A stretch of DNA of 64,000 bases from Leisingera caerulea DSM 24564 (GCF_000473325.1 NZ_AXBI01000020.1:434001-498000), one strand, 5' to 3'. Counted from the stretch's first letter, positions 26,912 through 34,973 are shown. Notes: generated by a model from the letters alone, not told the origin. A program made the numbers and translations.

Positions 26912-26940
26912 ATTATATTTTCGCATACTCATTTCAGCAA
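26912..26940 (-). promoter_or_regulatory. Strong promoter of the metallophosphatase operon with embedded motif
   Basis: Reverse strand: TTGCTG (26935-26940), 17-bp spacer, perfect TATAAT (26912-26917). The motif TGCGAAAA (26918-26925) abuts the -10 box, so a protein bound there would block RNA polymerase. Confidence 0.75.
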
Positions 26941-27042
26941 CCGGAATTCTCATCGCAATGAGGTTATCTTAATGGGCGACATGCGTCCCGCCAAACGCGA
27001 GGCGGGACGCTGCAGGAATGGTCGGCCACTCCTGCGATCCGC

Positions 27043-27963
27043 CTACGGGGCGTCCGTGTATCCGGCGGCTTCATCCTCCAGGAACTCCTCGAGGAAGCTG
27101 CGCGCGCTGCGCGGCGGCCGCGGAGCGCGCGGCTTGTCGATTACCTTGCGGATCCGTTCCATGGCGACATCAAGCGGGACGCCGGGGCGGGGATCTCGCA
27201 ACGCCGCCTCGACCTTCCGGGTAATTTCGCGCGAAGACGCGGTAATTGCGCGCTGCACATGCTCGTAATCTCCGGGCCTGTCGGTGGCGATCAGGACATG
27301 ATGGCCGGCAAAGGCGGCGCTGGAGATCCGGATCATCACCTGCGAGTCCAGAGGGTCCGGCCGGTCGAAGATAATCACATTCGGATCGCTGCTCATTGCG
27401 TCCAAATACGGGCTCTTGCTGCGATAGGATGCGTAGCCGGTGCCAGCACCGAGGTGACGCGCGATGCTGGCTGCGGGCCTCTCTTCCCATCCCGAGATGA
27501 GTGTGCCGCCAAAGCGTTGGCCCGCCTGGAATTCCTCCGATACGGAGCGGATGACGCGCGGCTCAGGATTCGCGCCGACCTGGGCCGCGGCGGCGAGACG
27601 GGGCAGGGCGCCATGGAGCTGGCGCGGCGAGCAGAAGCCCAGCCGGTCCTTCTCCCAAGGCAGGACATCCGGGACGGAGATATCCGCCTCACACCCCAGC
27701 GCGCCCAAGGCGGCATTCCAGCTCCGGAAGCCGTAGAGGCCGGAGACAAGCTTCAGGGTCCGGCCGTGCTTCAACGGAGCGCCGGCGGCGGCAAGAGCTG
27801 CACCCAGTTCATGGGCGCCGCGCTTGATGTCATCAGCGCTGAAGACCTCGGCGCGCAGAGCGGATGCGGCCGGAAGGGCCGATACCACAGCGTTCAGTTT
27901 GCCGGAGGGGACATGGTCGGAGTGACGGCCAAGTGCGGCCGCAAGGTCGTTCAGGATCAGCAT
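27043..27963 (-). CDS. Unknown protein, glyoxalase-superfamily-like N-terminus
   Basis: 306 aa. The N-terminal segment HGRTLKLVSGLYGFRSWNAA resembles a short motif (length-K-hydrophobic--G---W-A) seen in plasmid proteins labelled glyoxalase-superfamily; the match is loose. The middle has PNVIIFDRPDPLDSQVMIRI and HHVLIATDRPGDYEHVQRAI, suggesting an alpha/beta domain, and the tail is basic. Function unknown. It has its own promoter at 28086-28114. Confidence 0.6.
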   Translation of the reverse strand: MLILNDLAAALGRHSDHVPSGKLNAVVSALPAASALRAEVFSADDIKRGAHELGAALAAAGAPLKHGRTLKLVSGLYGFRSWNAALGALGCEADISVPDVLPWEKDRLGFCSPRQLHGALPRLAAAAQVGANPEPRVIRSVSEEFQAGQRFGGTLISGWEERPAASIARHLGAGTGYASYRSKSPYLDAMSSDPNVIIFDRPDPLDSQVMIRISSAAFAGHHVLIATDRPGDYEHVQRAITASSREITRKVEAALRDPRPGVPLDVAMERIRKVIDKPRAPRPPRSARSFLEEFLEDEAAGYTDAP

Positions 27964-28085
27964 CGCGATCTCCAGGTCGGGCAGATTTGCGGATCGTCCG
28001 TTGCCGCGGGCCCAGGAGTGCGGGCTGCGAAGTCTAAGTCCGGATTTACCAGTGTGGACGAGGTCGGGCCGGAACCCTTGGGAGC

Positions 28086-28135
28086 ACTATAGGCCGGGCA
28101 ATTCTTAGCCGCAATCAAAAATTCGCAAATTTGCG
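28086..28135 (-). promoter_or_regulatory. Promoter of 27043-27963 and adjacent palindrome CGCAAATTTGCG
   Basis: Reverse strand TTGCGG (28109-28114), 17-bp spacer, TATAGT (28086-28091). A perfect 12-bp palindrome (28124-28135) related to the motif lies 10 bp upstream, in the gap shared with the divergent gene at 28199. Confidence 0.6.
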
Positions 28136-28198
28136 CGGGCTGCCAATACTGCAGGGGCGCACAACTTATCCTTGATGCGGCAAGACTTGTGCCGCTAG

Positions 28199-28930
28199 AT
28201 GGGCGCAGATTTGATCATCGCATTACTGTGCAGGTTCCCCTTGTCGACATTCACCGCAGAAGATCTGACCGCGCTATTTCGCGAGCTGGCGCCGCTGCGG
28301 GCGCGGGCTTCCAAGGAGAAGCCCAAGGCCCCATCCGCAACCGAACTCCAACGCGCTTTCGCAGAGCTGCGCGGCCCGGTGGAGGATACCAAGGCCCGGG
28401 GCGGGCTGCTCAACCCCTGGGCCCTGGCCGGGTTGGGCCGGAACGAGGTCCGGGTCACTGCGGCGCTCGCGGGGCTCTGGCAGGAAGACTTCGGCGGCAG
28501 CGTTTCCCGGAGCTTTCTGGCGCTCTATCTCTACCGCGCGATCCCCGGAATAGCTTGGCTCGAGGAGCTGCAGTCCGGGTACCGGCTGCGCAATGAGGTG
28601 AATCCGCTTGGTGAGCTGGCCGACCGTATTGATCTGATGATCGAGACCCGCAATCACCTCATTGGCATCGAGGTCAAGATCGATGCCGGGCTGGGGCCGA
28701 TGCAGCTGGAGCGCTACACGGAAGCGCTCGAGGCCAGGGGCAGGCATATGGGCCGCCGCGCCAGCCTGGTTCTCCTGGCGCCATACACGCTGACCCGGGA
28801 TGGCGTCAGCTCCACCACATGGAAAGATCTGGCCGCGGCCGCCCGCGAAACCGCGGGCAAGCCGGAGCGCGGCAGGAGTTTCATCGAACAGTATATCGCC
28901 CGTTTCGGCGATTTCGTTGCAGACCTATAG
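28199..28930 (+). CDS. PD-(D/E)XK-family nuclease-like protein
   Basis: 243 aa. The core DRIDLMIETRNHLIGIEVKI then DAGLGPMQLERYTEAL gives D, E-x-K and a following Q as in PD-(D/E)XK proteins of phage and defence loci. The N-terminal half is helical. Coupled to 28943-29584 (12-bp gap). It could be a defence nuclease; no partner methylase is seen. Confidence 0.75.
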   Translation: MGADLIIALLCRFPLSTFTAEDLTALFRELAPLRARASKEKPKAPSATELQRAFAELRGPVEDTKARGGLLNPWALAGLGRNEVRVTAALAGLWQEDFGGSVSRSFLALYLYRAIPGIAWLEELQSGYRLRNEVNPLGELADRIDLMIETRNHLIGIEVKIDAGLGPMQLERYTEALEARGRHMGRRASLVLLAPYTLTRDGVSSTTWKDLAAAARETAGKPERGRSFIEQYIARFGDFVADL

Positions 28931-28942
28931 GAGGCGATCGAC

Positions 28943-29584
28943 ATGACCCAGCAAGACAATGACATCGGCGCGGCGATCGTGCGCAATATCGATCTGCTCG
29001 AGAGCGCAATGAGCTATGCCTCGGAAACGATGGACCGCCTCATTGGCCAGGAGATCGGGGATATTCTGAAGCGGAAGAGGGATACGTTCGGCTGGAACGG
29101 AGATGCCGTTGAAACCGTCGAGGATAACTTCTGGCTGTCCTCGCCGGAATGGATTTCGGAAGGTGATCCTGATGGCAACTACGACCTCTTCGTCGAGATG
29201 GACATGACGGGGGAGGCCGCAACCTGGTTGGCATATTTCGCTGGAGCTGCCGGCTTGGGCGTGCATCTGGAGCCATCATCCAACACCCTCTCACGAGGGC
29301 CCCTGAAGCGCGTTCTCAAAAGCAACCCTGAGCTCATGGCTGAATTCGCCTCAAGGGGCTTCCATTGGGATCCGGAGGGCAAGCTTACGCTGCCGGTCGA
29401 GTTCTCCCGCGAAGCTCTGGCGATGGCCTTTGAGGAGGAGGACTTCTCGGAGGCGCTGGCGCCCCTGGAAGAGGCGTTGGATCTGGTTTTTGAGACGCGC
29501 GCGCTCTTCGACCGGCTGGCGGCCAAGATCCGCAAGGATGATAAGCGCAAGTCGCCCCGCGCGGCTGGCGGCAGGAAGGGCTGA
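28943..29584 (+). CDS. Unknown protein paired with the PD-(D/E)XK gene
   Basis: 213 aa, preceded by a good TAGGAGGCGAT ribosome site. Two helical regions flank a central GNYDLFVEMDMTGEAATWLA segment; the C-terminus is basic. No recognised family. Its tight pairing with the nuclease-like gene suggests a common function. Confidence 0.65.
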   Translation: MTQQDNDIGAAIVRNIDLLESAMSYASETMDRLIGQEIGDILKRKRDTFGWNGDAVETVEDNFWLSSPEWISEGDPDGNYDLFVEMDMTGEAATWLAYFAGAAGLGVHLEPSSNTLSRGPLKRVLKSNPELMAEFASRGFHWDPEGKLTLPVEFSREALAMAFEEEDFSEALAPLEEALDLVFETRALFDRLAAKIRKDDKRKSPRAAGGRKG

Positions 29585-29851
29585 TCAGGCCGGGCCGGTA
29601 CCGGCGCCATCTGCCGCGGGCGGCCGCGGCAGATCGATCATAAGCTCCAGGCGGGTAGAGGTCCCATCCGGCTTGCGCAGAGAGACTTCTGCGCCGCCGG
29701 CGATCTGCAGCGCCATGGTCTCGTAGAGATGCAGCGCGGCTTTCACGACTTCGGTTGTGCTGGAGGCGTCCGTCATCTCTTTCAGAGTCTCGATCCGCTT
29801 GAAGGACCGCTCAGGCAGGTTGATATTGGTGCGCTGTTTCTTCTGTCCCAC
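29585..29851 (-). CDS. Ribbon-helix-helix DNA-binding protein
   Basis: 88 aa from a GTG at 29851 (GGAGAGA upstream). TNINLPERSFKRIETLKEMT then DASSTTEVVKAALHLYETMA fits a strand-helix-helix RHH fold. The C-terminus is proline-rich. It lies 13 bp after rarA and could regulate the operon or act as an orphan antitoxin. Confidence 0.7.
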   Translation of the reverse strand: MGQKKQRTNINLPERSFKRIETLKEMTDASSTTEVVKAALHLYETMALQIAGGAEVSLRKPDGTSTRLELMIDLPRPPAADGAGTGPA

Positions 29852-29864
29852 GATACTCTCTCCA

Positions 29865-31172
29865 TCAGCTCCCGAAGGTCTTGGTCTGATCCTTGCCGGT
29901 CACGGCGCGCCAGTAGTCGTCGGCCCGCTTCTCGAAATTCCCGGCTTCGCGGGCGTCGCTCTGGTAAAGGCTTCCGGGTTGCAGTCCCGGAACATAGTCC
30001 TGCTCGACCCAGCCGCGGGGGTCCGCATGCGGGAACCGGTAGCCGACATTCCCGAGCGCCTCGGCACCTTTGTAATGGGTGTCGCGCAGGTGCTTGGGAA
30101 CCGGCTGGGGCGCTTCGCTCGTGACCAGCTGCATCGCGAGCGCAATGCCGCGGTGCGCTGAGTTCGACTTGGGTGCCCGGGCCACATGCAGGGCCGCATG
30201 GGCCAGAACGATCTGCGCTTCCGGGTAGCCGATCTTCTCCACCGCGGTTGCGGCCGCGACCGCGGTCTGCAGCGCCGTGTTGTCGGCCAGGCCCACGTCC
30301 TCAGAAGCGTGGATCATGATGCGCCGCGCGATATAGCGCGGATCCTCTCCGGTATGGATCAGCCGGGCCAGGTAATAGAGGGTCGCGTCCGGATCAGATC
30401 CCCGCATGGATTTCACGAAGGCGGAGACCACATCGTAATGCTGGTCCCCTGACCGGTCGTGATTGACCGGTGCCGCCGCATAGACCTCTTCGATCATGGC
30501 GTCCGTCACCCTGACCGGCCCGCCGCCATGGCCAAGGCACAGGCTTTCCAGCGCGGTGAGAGCGCGGCGCGCATCGCCGCCCGAGCGGCCGGCAACCAGG
30601 CGCCGGTGCTCCGGGCTCATCTGAACATCGATCCCGGTGCCGCGCAGATGATCAATTCCGCGGTCCACGACCCGCACCATCTCATCGATGGTCATCGGCT
30701 CCAGCTGGAGGATGGTCGATCGGGAAACGAGCGCCGGGGTCAGCGTGTGGTAGGGGTTGCCGGTGGTGGCACCCATGAAGTCCGCGGTACCATGCTCGGT
30801 GATGGCCAGCAGGTCATCGAGCTGGGTCGAAGAGAAGCGGTGGATCTCATCCACGAAGATCAGGAGGGGCCGAATGCGTGCCTCATCGGCGAGCTTGCGG
30901 ATATCAGCCACCTTGGCCTGGGTGGCATGCAGAGGGCAGAAGGCTTTGCCGAGCATGTTGCCCACCGCCCTGGCGATCGTGGTTTTTCCGATGCCCGGAG
31001 GCCCGTACAGCAGAACGCTGCCAAGCGCCCCCGCGGCAATGCGCCGGCGCAGCAGCGAGCCCGGCGCCACGATGTGGCTCTGGCCGATGATGTCATCGAG
31101 CGTTTCCGGCCGCAATGCCGCGGCCAGAGGGGTGTGGCCCTGAGGGGCCGCTGCGTCGAACAAATCAGACAT
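29865..31172 (-). CDS. rarA: Replication-associated recombination protein RarA (MgsA)
   Basis: 435 aa, full family length. AAA+ domain: LLYGPPGIGKTTIARAVGNM (Walker A, residues 57-65), LLIFVDEIHRFSSTQLDDLL (Walker B), FMGATTGNPYHTLTPALVSR (sensor 1), then RSGGDARRALTALESL. C-terminal tetramerisation domain: ASEDVGLADNTALQTAVAAA, APKSNSAHRGIALA and YRFPHADPRGWVEQDYVPG. RarA acts at stalled replication forks. Presence of this normally chromosomal gene fits a large replicon. Confidence 0.96.
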   Translation of the reverse strand: MSDLFDAAAPQGHTPLAAALRPETLDDIIGQSHIVAPGSLLRRRIAAGALGSVLLYGPPGIGKTTIARAVGNMLGKAFCPLHATQAKVADIRKLADEARIRPLLIFVDEIHRFSSTQLDDLLAITEHGTADFMGATTGNPYHTLTPALVSRSTILQLEPMTIDEMVRVVDRGIDHLRGTGIDVQMSPEHRRLVAGRSGGDARRALTALESLCLGHGGGPVRVTDAMIEEVYAAAPVNHDRSGDQHYDVVSAFVKSMRGSDPDATLYYLARLIHTGEDPRYIARRIMIHASEDVGLADNTALQTAVAAATAVEKIGYPEAQIVLAHAALHVARAPKSNSAHRGIALAMQLVTSEAPQPVPKHLRDTHYKGAEALGNVGYRFPHADPRGWVEQDYVPGLQPGSLYQSDAREAGNFEKRADDYWRAVTGKDQTKTFGS

Positions 31173-31218
31173 TCTCGATCCTGTAGGGGAGGGCGGCCCG
31201 CATCGCTGGCCTTAGTGA

Positions 31219-31227
31219 TTTTCGCAA
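31219..31227 (-). promoter_or_regulatory. Motif copy upstream of rarA
   Basis: TTTTCGCAA (reverse TTGCGAAAA) 46 bp before the rarA start. No clear hexamer pair was found around it. Confidence 0.4.
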
Positions 31228-31255
31228 ATGCTTCTACCGGCAAATACCGGATGCA

Positions 31256-31450
31256 TCAAGCCTCCTGGCGGCCCTTCTGCGCGCGCGTTACTGCCCGGCG
31301 CTGCGCCATGCGGTCGACGATCGGGCGGATCTGGGCGGCGGTCCCATGATCTCCGATCTCGGACAGCGTCTTGGCGGCGCGGCGCAGATCCTCGGTGACG
31401 CGCTTGCGGATAGCCTCCTCGCTCTCCGGCTTCATTGCAGATTTTTTCAT
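31256..31450 (-). CDS. Small basic hypothetical protein
   Basis: 64 aa, helical and basic (ESEEAIRKRVTEDLRRAAKT). An AAGGAG site lies in the upstream coding end and the start directly follows the stop of 31451-31687. Not recognised. Confidence 0.55.
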   Translation of the reverse strand: MKKSAMKPESEEAIRKRVTEDLRRAAKTLSEIGDHGTAAQIRPIVDRMAQRRAVTRAQKGRQEA

Positions 31451-31687
31451 TCAGATTTTCTCCTTAGTATCGACTGGCGCAGAACTCGCTTCCTGCTCTT
31501 GGAACCAGCAGAGGACTCCTCTGGGATTGGGGAAGGTGAGAGCCGTCAAACTCGCTCCCTCCGTATTGAAGGCTCCCCAGCGATCATTGGTCAAACGCAT
31601 GGCAAGGCCAACGACATTCTCGCCGCGATTGATCCGCTGAATATCCTTGTCCAACCGCTCCAGATTCAAGGTCATCGAGGTCTCCAT
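31451..31687 (-). CDS. Small hypothetical protein
   Basis: 78 aa (or 74 from the second Met at 31675). Short alpha/beta: NVVGLAMRLTNDRWGAFNTE. In a run of small co-directional genes (32415 down to 31256) that are tightly packed. Function unknown. Confidence 0.55.
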   Translation of the reverse strand: METSMTLNLERLDKDIQRINRGENVVGLAMRLTNDRWGAFNTEGASLTALTFPNPRGVLCWFQEQEASSAPVDTKEKI

Positions 31688-31690
31688 TCC

Positions 31691-32098
31691 CTATTTAACT
31701 GTCTCATCGCGGGCCCGCAGCTTCAGGAGCCCATCGATCTTCCGCCGCGCCTCCGGCCCCGGATCAGTGATCCCGGACAGGCCGTGCTCCGCCGCTTCAG
31801 CCCCGGACCCGAACACGTCGACACCCGGCTCATAATCCCAGACGCCGGGATCCAGGTTACGCCCGTGGAAGCGCAGCGCCAGCAGGTGATCGCGATCATG
31901 AGCCGCCAGCCAGCCGCCGCAGAGGCAGCCATCGCGCTGATGGCACATGAAGAGGGCAGGCGGCTGTTGTCCGGTTTCGGCATCATAAGCCGGAAGCTTC
32001 AGGTATTCTTCGGCCGCCCAGATACCGGAAGGAACATCCTTCCGATAAGGGCAGGAGCCGCAAGGGACGGGCGGCGGCGCGATCATTCCGGGTTCCAT
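31691..32098 (-). CDS. DUF6283-like cysteine-rich protein
   Basis: 135 aa. CGSCPYRKDVPSGIWAAEEY, then KLPAYDAETGQQPPALFMCH and CLCGGWLAAH, a pattern I associate with DUF6283 proteins of phages and plasmids, with cysteines and histidines likely to bind metal. Overlaps the upstream gene by ATGA. Confidence 0.7.
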   Translation of the reverse strand: MEPGMIAPPPVPCGSCPYRKDVPSGIWAAEEYLKLPAYDAETGQQPPALFMCHQRDGCLCGGWLAAHDRDHLLALRFHGRNLDPGVWDYEPGVDVFGSGAEAAEHGLSGITDPGPEARRKIDGLLKLRARDETVK

Positions 32099-32415
32099 CA
32101 GGAATGTCCGGACACGTCAGTGAAGGGGTCGGGAATCCACCTGAACGGGGTCTCCGGCCCCATCGGCGCCGCGTCATTCAGGAGATCATCCGTGTAGCAC
32201 CAAAGGCCATCTTCGCTGATCCCGTGCTGCGCGCGATCCGCGTCGCTGTAGCGGTAATAGAACACGGAGGTCGAATGCCGCCTGCCTGCCTGGTTAGTAT
32301 CCAGGATCAGGATGGGCCGGCCATCGCGCGGCGCCTCCTCATAGGGGCGGCCGGGCTCAGCGGCGGTCTTCCGGGAAATCCTGTCCGCAACGACGTCTTG
32401 GGGAGGTTGGCTCAA
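32098..32415 (-). CDS. Hypothetical protein, probable TTG start
   Basis: About 105 aa if the TTG at 32415 (GGAG eight bases upstream) is used. The frame stays open to 32526, but that would place the promoter (32486-32514) inside the gene. Contains EEAPRDGRPILILDTNQAG, a pattern in small DUF551-like proteins. Function unknown. Confidence 0.55.
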   Translation of the reverse strand: MSQPPQDVVADRISRKTAAEPGRPYEEAPRDGRPILILDTNQAGRRHSTSVFYYRYSDADRAQHGISEDGLWCYTDDLLNDAAPMGPETPFRWIPDPFTDVSGHS

Positions 32416-32476
32416 ATCTCTGCTCCGGGAACGGCTTTTTTCCAATCGGATGGGGCAATCTGTGACGATCGCCCTA

Positions 32477-32514
32477 TTGCGAAAAACTATATGTTGACCC
32501 GGCCTGAACAGCAA
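32477..32514 (-). promoter_or_regulatory. Promoter of the 32415-31256 gene run with motif at the start point
   Basis: Reverse strand TTGCTG (32509-32514), 17-bp spacer, TATAGT (32486-32491), followed at once by TTTTTCGCAA (reverse of 32477-32486). The motif covers the expected transcription start. A second related TTCGCAAATT lies at 32521-32530. Confidence 0.65.
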
Positions 32515-32530
32515 GGAAATTCGCAAATTC

Positions 32531-32909
32531 CCTGCGCGGCTCTTTCACCCGGGATTCCGGGCTGGTCTCTGCCTGGGCATGCGTCCGGCGCATAGCAGAT
32601 CTTCCGATACGGGAATTGCGCCCGTCTGCAAAATTGGGCGATACTGAACATAACGGCGCCGCAAAGGTGCCAACCAGTTTCCTGGAGCTCTATCTCCTCC
32701 CTCTGAGCTCTGGAAATACGCGGCGGTCCTCTCCTCCTCCCTGAGGGCCGCCGCACCCCCTCTTTCATCTCATATTCTGCCAGACGTACACCACGGCGCC
32801 CCGGTTCGACCGGCAGGCGCCATTTCGCTTGAAGCAGAGCCTTTTGTGCTGTCCATGCGCATTAGCGGCATCCAGGGGGGGGCGACGGCGTCACCCGCCG
32901 CCCCAAGGA
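32531..32909. other. Gap without a convincing gene
   Basis: About 380 bp. It holds an imperfect inverted repeat around GAGCTC (32684-32716), two CTCCTCCCT tracts, and a GC-rich hairpin-like stretch at 32877-32904 next to the HNH stop that may end that transcript. Short frames here have no ribosome site or family resemblance. Confidence 0.4.
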
Positions 32910-33452
32910 TCAGTCATCCCGCTCCAGCACCCCGGACCAGTAAAGGTAGTCGTGCCAGCTGCGGTGAAAGTTCTCAGGCTTCAGCCTGCGCAGCTTGACC
33001 ATCTCCCGCGTCGTCGGCTCCTTCGGCATCCTGATCGGCCTGATATCCTGCCGATGGCCCTTGCTGGAATTGCAGGGGCCGCACGCGCTCGCGATGTTCT
33101 CCCAGGACGTCAGGCCGCCGTCTTTGCGCGGAACCACGTGATCGAAGGTCAGGTCCTTGGAACTGAACTCGCAGCCGCAATACTGGCAGCGGAATTCATC
33201 GCGAAGAAAGATATTCATCCGCGTGAAAGGCACGGCCCGGGGCGTCTTTGCGTAGGTCTTCAGCGCAACGACAGAGGCGGGCCGGTAGACGGAGTTGCTG
33301 CTCCTGAGCTCGACATCGTACTCTTCGACCACGGTAACACGGCCCAGGAAAACCGCCTTGGCGGTTTTCTCAAAGCTCAGGGTAGACAGCGGGAAGGATG
33401 TAACCGGCCGAAAATCAGCGTTCAGGACCAGCGCGTCCAGGTTCCGGTTCAT
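32910..33452 (-). CDS. HNH endonuclease
   Basis: 180 aa. Zinc-binding HNH core: FLRDEFRCQYCGCEFSSKDL, TFDHVVPRKDGGLTSWENIA and CGPCNSSKGHRQD. N-terminal LDALVLNADFRPVTSFPLST and EEYDVELRSSNS are typical of the common bacterial HNH family of unknown target. The AAAGGAG ribosome site lies within the 3' arm of a predicted pseudoknot (33461-33506), so translation is probably regulated. Confidence 0.92.
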   Translation of the reverse strand: MNRNLDALVLNADFRPVTSFPLSTLSFEKTAKAVFLGRVTVVEEYDVELRSSNSVYRPASVVALKTYAKTPRAVPFTRMNIFLRDEFRCQYCGCEFSSKDLTFDHVVPRKDGGLTSWENIASACGPCNSSKGHRQDIRPIRMPKEPTTREMVKLRRLKPENFHRSWHDYLYWSGVLERDD

Positions 33453-33460
33453 GAGATGCT

Positions 33461-33506
33461 CCTTTCTGTTCGGGTTGTGATCCGCCAGAACAGAAAGGGG
33501 CGGATC
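33461..33506 (-). ncRNA. Predicted H-type pseudoknot masking the HNH ribosome site
   Basis: In the reverse-strand mRNA, GATCCGCC pairs with GGCGGATC (8 bp), and CCTTTCTGTTC, which starts directly after the first arm, pairs with GAACAGAAAGG (11 bp) downstream of the second arm. Order: S1-5', S2-5', one T, S1-3', ACAACCC, S2-3'. Both stems are perfect. The S2 3' arm includes most of the AAAGGAG site, eight bases before the ATG. Zero-length first loop means a few base pairs may need to open. Function is inference. Confidence 0.65.
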
Positions 33507-33694
33507 TACGGGCTGGTGCTGGTTGGGGTTGACGGTTTGCGGCCGGTGCGGGCTTTGCGCCCCTCAATCAAATGGCCATTCCATGCAAAGGCCGGATCCC
33601 GGTCAAAGACGGGCATCGCCATGCGCAGCAGCGAGCAGCCAGCGGCGCCGGAAGCGCGTTGGATCGTGCTGGAATATGAGGCGGTGCGTGTCAT
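33506..33694 (-). CDS. Possible small protein upstream of the HNH gene
   Basis: 62 aa, no recognised family. Supported only by an ATG with an AAGG site, a motif-linked TATCTT about 55 bp upstream, and an end exactly at the pseudoknot. It could be a leader gene whose translation affects the pseudoknot, or spurious. Confidence 0.35.
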   Translation of the reverse strand: MTRTASYSSTIQRASGAAGCSLLRMAMPVFDRDPAFAWNGHLIEGRKARTGRKPSTPTSTSP

Positions 33695-33752
33695 TCAGGA
33701 TTTGCCTTGCTGGATCAGATGATCATTCATACCTTGCGAATTGAAAAACGCA

Positions 33753-33767
33753 AAGATATTTTCGCAT
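33753..33767 (-). promoter_or_regulatory. Motif followed by TATCTT
   Basis: Reverse strand ATGCGAAAA (33759-33767) directly precedes TATCTT (33753-33758), the same arrangement as the strong promoter at 26912-26940. No good -35 hexamer at 17 bp. Confidence 0.45.
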
Positions 33768-33772
33768 TTCAT

Positions 33773-34051
33773 TCAGCTTTTGACCGGATCATCCTGGAAC
33801 TGGACGCCCGCCGGCTCATTGGCGATACGCTCCAGGGCGGAAAGTTGATCTTCGAGGCTCGGCTCTGCGCTTGCTTCCGGTGCGGGCTGCGCGTCCTGGC
33901 CGATGCCCGCAAGCAGCTGCTGATAGCGCTCGTTCGACAGAACCACGAGGGTTGCTTTCCCGTGGATGGTAATCTCCACCGGCTCATTCAGGGCGACGCG
34001 TTTGTACGTGCCGAAGTTCTTCTGGAACTCTGCAGAGGTGACCTGGGTCAT
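33773..34051 (-). CDS. Phd/YefM-family antitoxin
   Basis: 92 aa from the ATG at 34051 (GGAGAG upstream). The Phd/YefM pattern is plain: TSAEFQKNFGTYKRVALNEP then VEITIHGKATLVVLSNERYQ. The C-terminal half is acidic and probably disordered, as expected for a toxin-binding tail. No adjacent RelE/Doc/Fic-like toxin is visible, so it looks orphan. Confidence 0.82.
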   Translation of the reverse strand: MTQVTSAEFQKNFGTYKRVALNEPVEITIHGKATLVVLSNERYQQLLAGIGQDAQPAPEASAEPSLEDQLSALERIANEPAGVQFQDDPVKS

Positions 34052-34165
34052 GATAGTGCTCTCCTGGCGAAATCTAGTTGGTCGAAGTATAGCCCCGGCT
34101 TTGGGGCCGGGATATGTGAGGTGCATGAAACGGCACGGAAAATTGTGGAAAACAGATCCGGCACG

Positions 34166-34843
34166 TCATGCCGGTGAATAGCTGAACCCGGCCGGTTGGC
34201 GCGCTTTCAGGGCGGGAACAAGGTCGGCCAGGCTGCTGATCCACGGCAAGTCCTGGTGCTCCCGGAGGTCCCGCTGCGAGCGGTTGTGGCTTGCTGTCAC
34301 AACCACCCCGTAGTGGCCTGCCTGGTATCCGGAACGCACATGCTTCGGAAGATCATCCACCCAGAGCGACCGTGGCTGTTTGCGCAGCTCATCGAGCTTT
34401 GATGCCCCCAGATCGAAGAAGATGATCTCATCAAAGGCATCATCACCGAAGATGCGCGCAGCGTTTTCTGTTCTCGCAGACCGCACGCCGGCGCTTGTCG
34501 AGCAGGCCGTGAGCATCCGGAGCCTGAAGCCTGCGGCTTTGGCCATTCGCACGAACTCAACTGAGCCCGGAGTTGGGGGAAGATGGCCGAACCACTCAGG
34601 GCAGCTGTTGAATTCTGTGATGAGCTCAGGCACCAAGTGCAGGTAATCAGCCGGGAGAAAGCCTTCCAGATTATAGCCGGTAGGCGCCGGCGCAAGAGTT
34701 GCTACTCCGTAGGTTCGCTCGAACCAGCGACCGAAGGTCGGGATGTAGTCGAAGACAACATCATCCCCATCCAGGAGGATGGTGTCCGAGAGGTCGTCCG
34801 GAAGTTCCGGGATTTGAGAAATTGGGCTGCCTGTCGCGCTCAT
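34166..34843 (-). CDS. HAD-superfamily hydrolase
   Basis: 225 aa from the ATG at 34843 (GAAGGAGG upstream). Motif I TILLDGDDVVFDYIPTFGRW, motif II region FRLRMLTACSTSAGVRSART, and motif III/IV FDEIIFFDLGASKLDELRKQ then SLWVDDLPKHV. It resembles 5'-nucleotidase-like HAD proteins of phages and plasmids. Substrate unknown. Divergent from 34974-35615. Confidence 0.8.
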   Translation of the reverse strand: MSATGSPISQIPELPDDLSDTILLDGDDVVFDYIPTFGRWFERTYGVATLAPAPTGYNLEGFLPADYLHLVPELITEFNSCPEWFGHLPPTPGSVEFVRMAKAAGFRLRMLTACSTSAGVRSARTENAARIFGDDAFDEIIFFDLGASKLDELRKQPRSLWVDDLPKHVRSGYQAGHYGVVVTASHNRSQRDLREHQDLPWISSLADLVPALKARQPAGFSYSPA

Positions 34844-34865
34844 GTGGCCTCCTTCATGCGGCATC

Positions 34866-34910
34866 AGAATACTTGCGAAAAAACGAAAGCACAAATAGAG
34901 TTTCGCAAAT
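34866..34910. promoter_or_regulatory. Divergent promoters with convergent motif pair
   Basis: Forward: TTGCGA (34873-34878), 17 bp, TAGAGT (34896-34901). Reverse: TTGTGC (34889-34894), 17 bp, TATTCT (34866-34871). Motif copies TTGCGAAAAAAC (34873-34884) and TTTCGCAAAT (34901-34910) face each other across both promoters. Confidence 0.6.
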
Positions 34911-34973
34911 TAACCCGGGCGTCCGGGTTGCGTTTTATTGGCCAGTCATAGGCTGGAGCAAAGGGATTGAAAT

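Noticed and set aside
32487..32768. A 93-codon reverse frame upstream of 32415
   Set aside because: No family resemblance or plausible promoter, and its end covers the strong promoter at 32486-32514.
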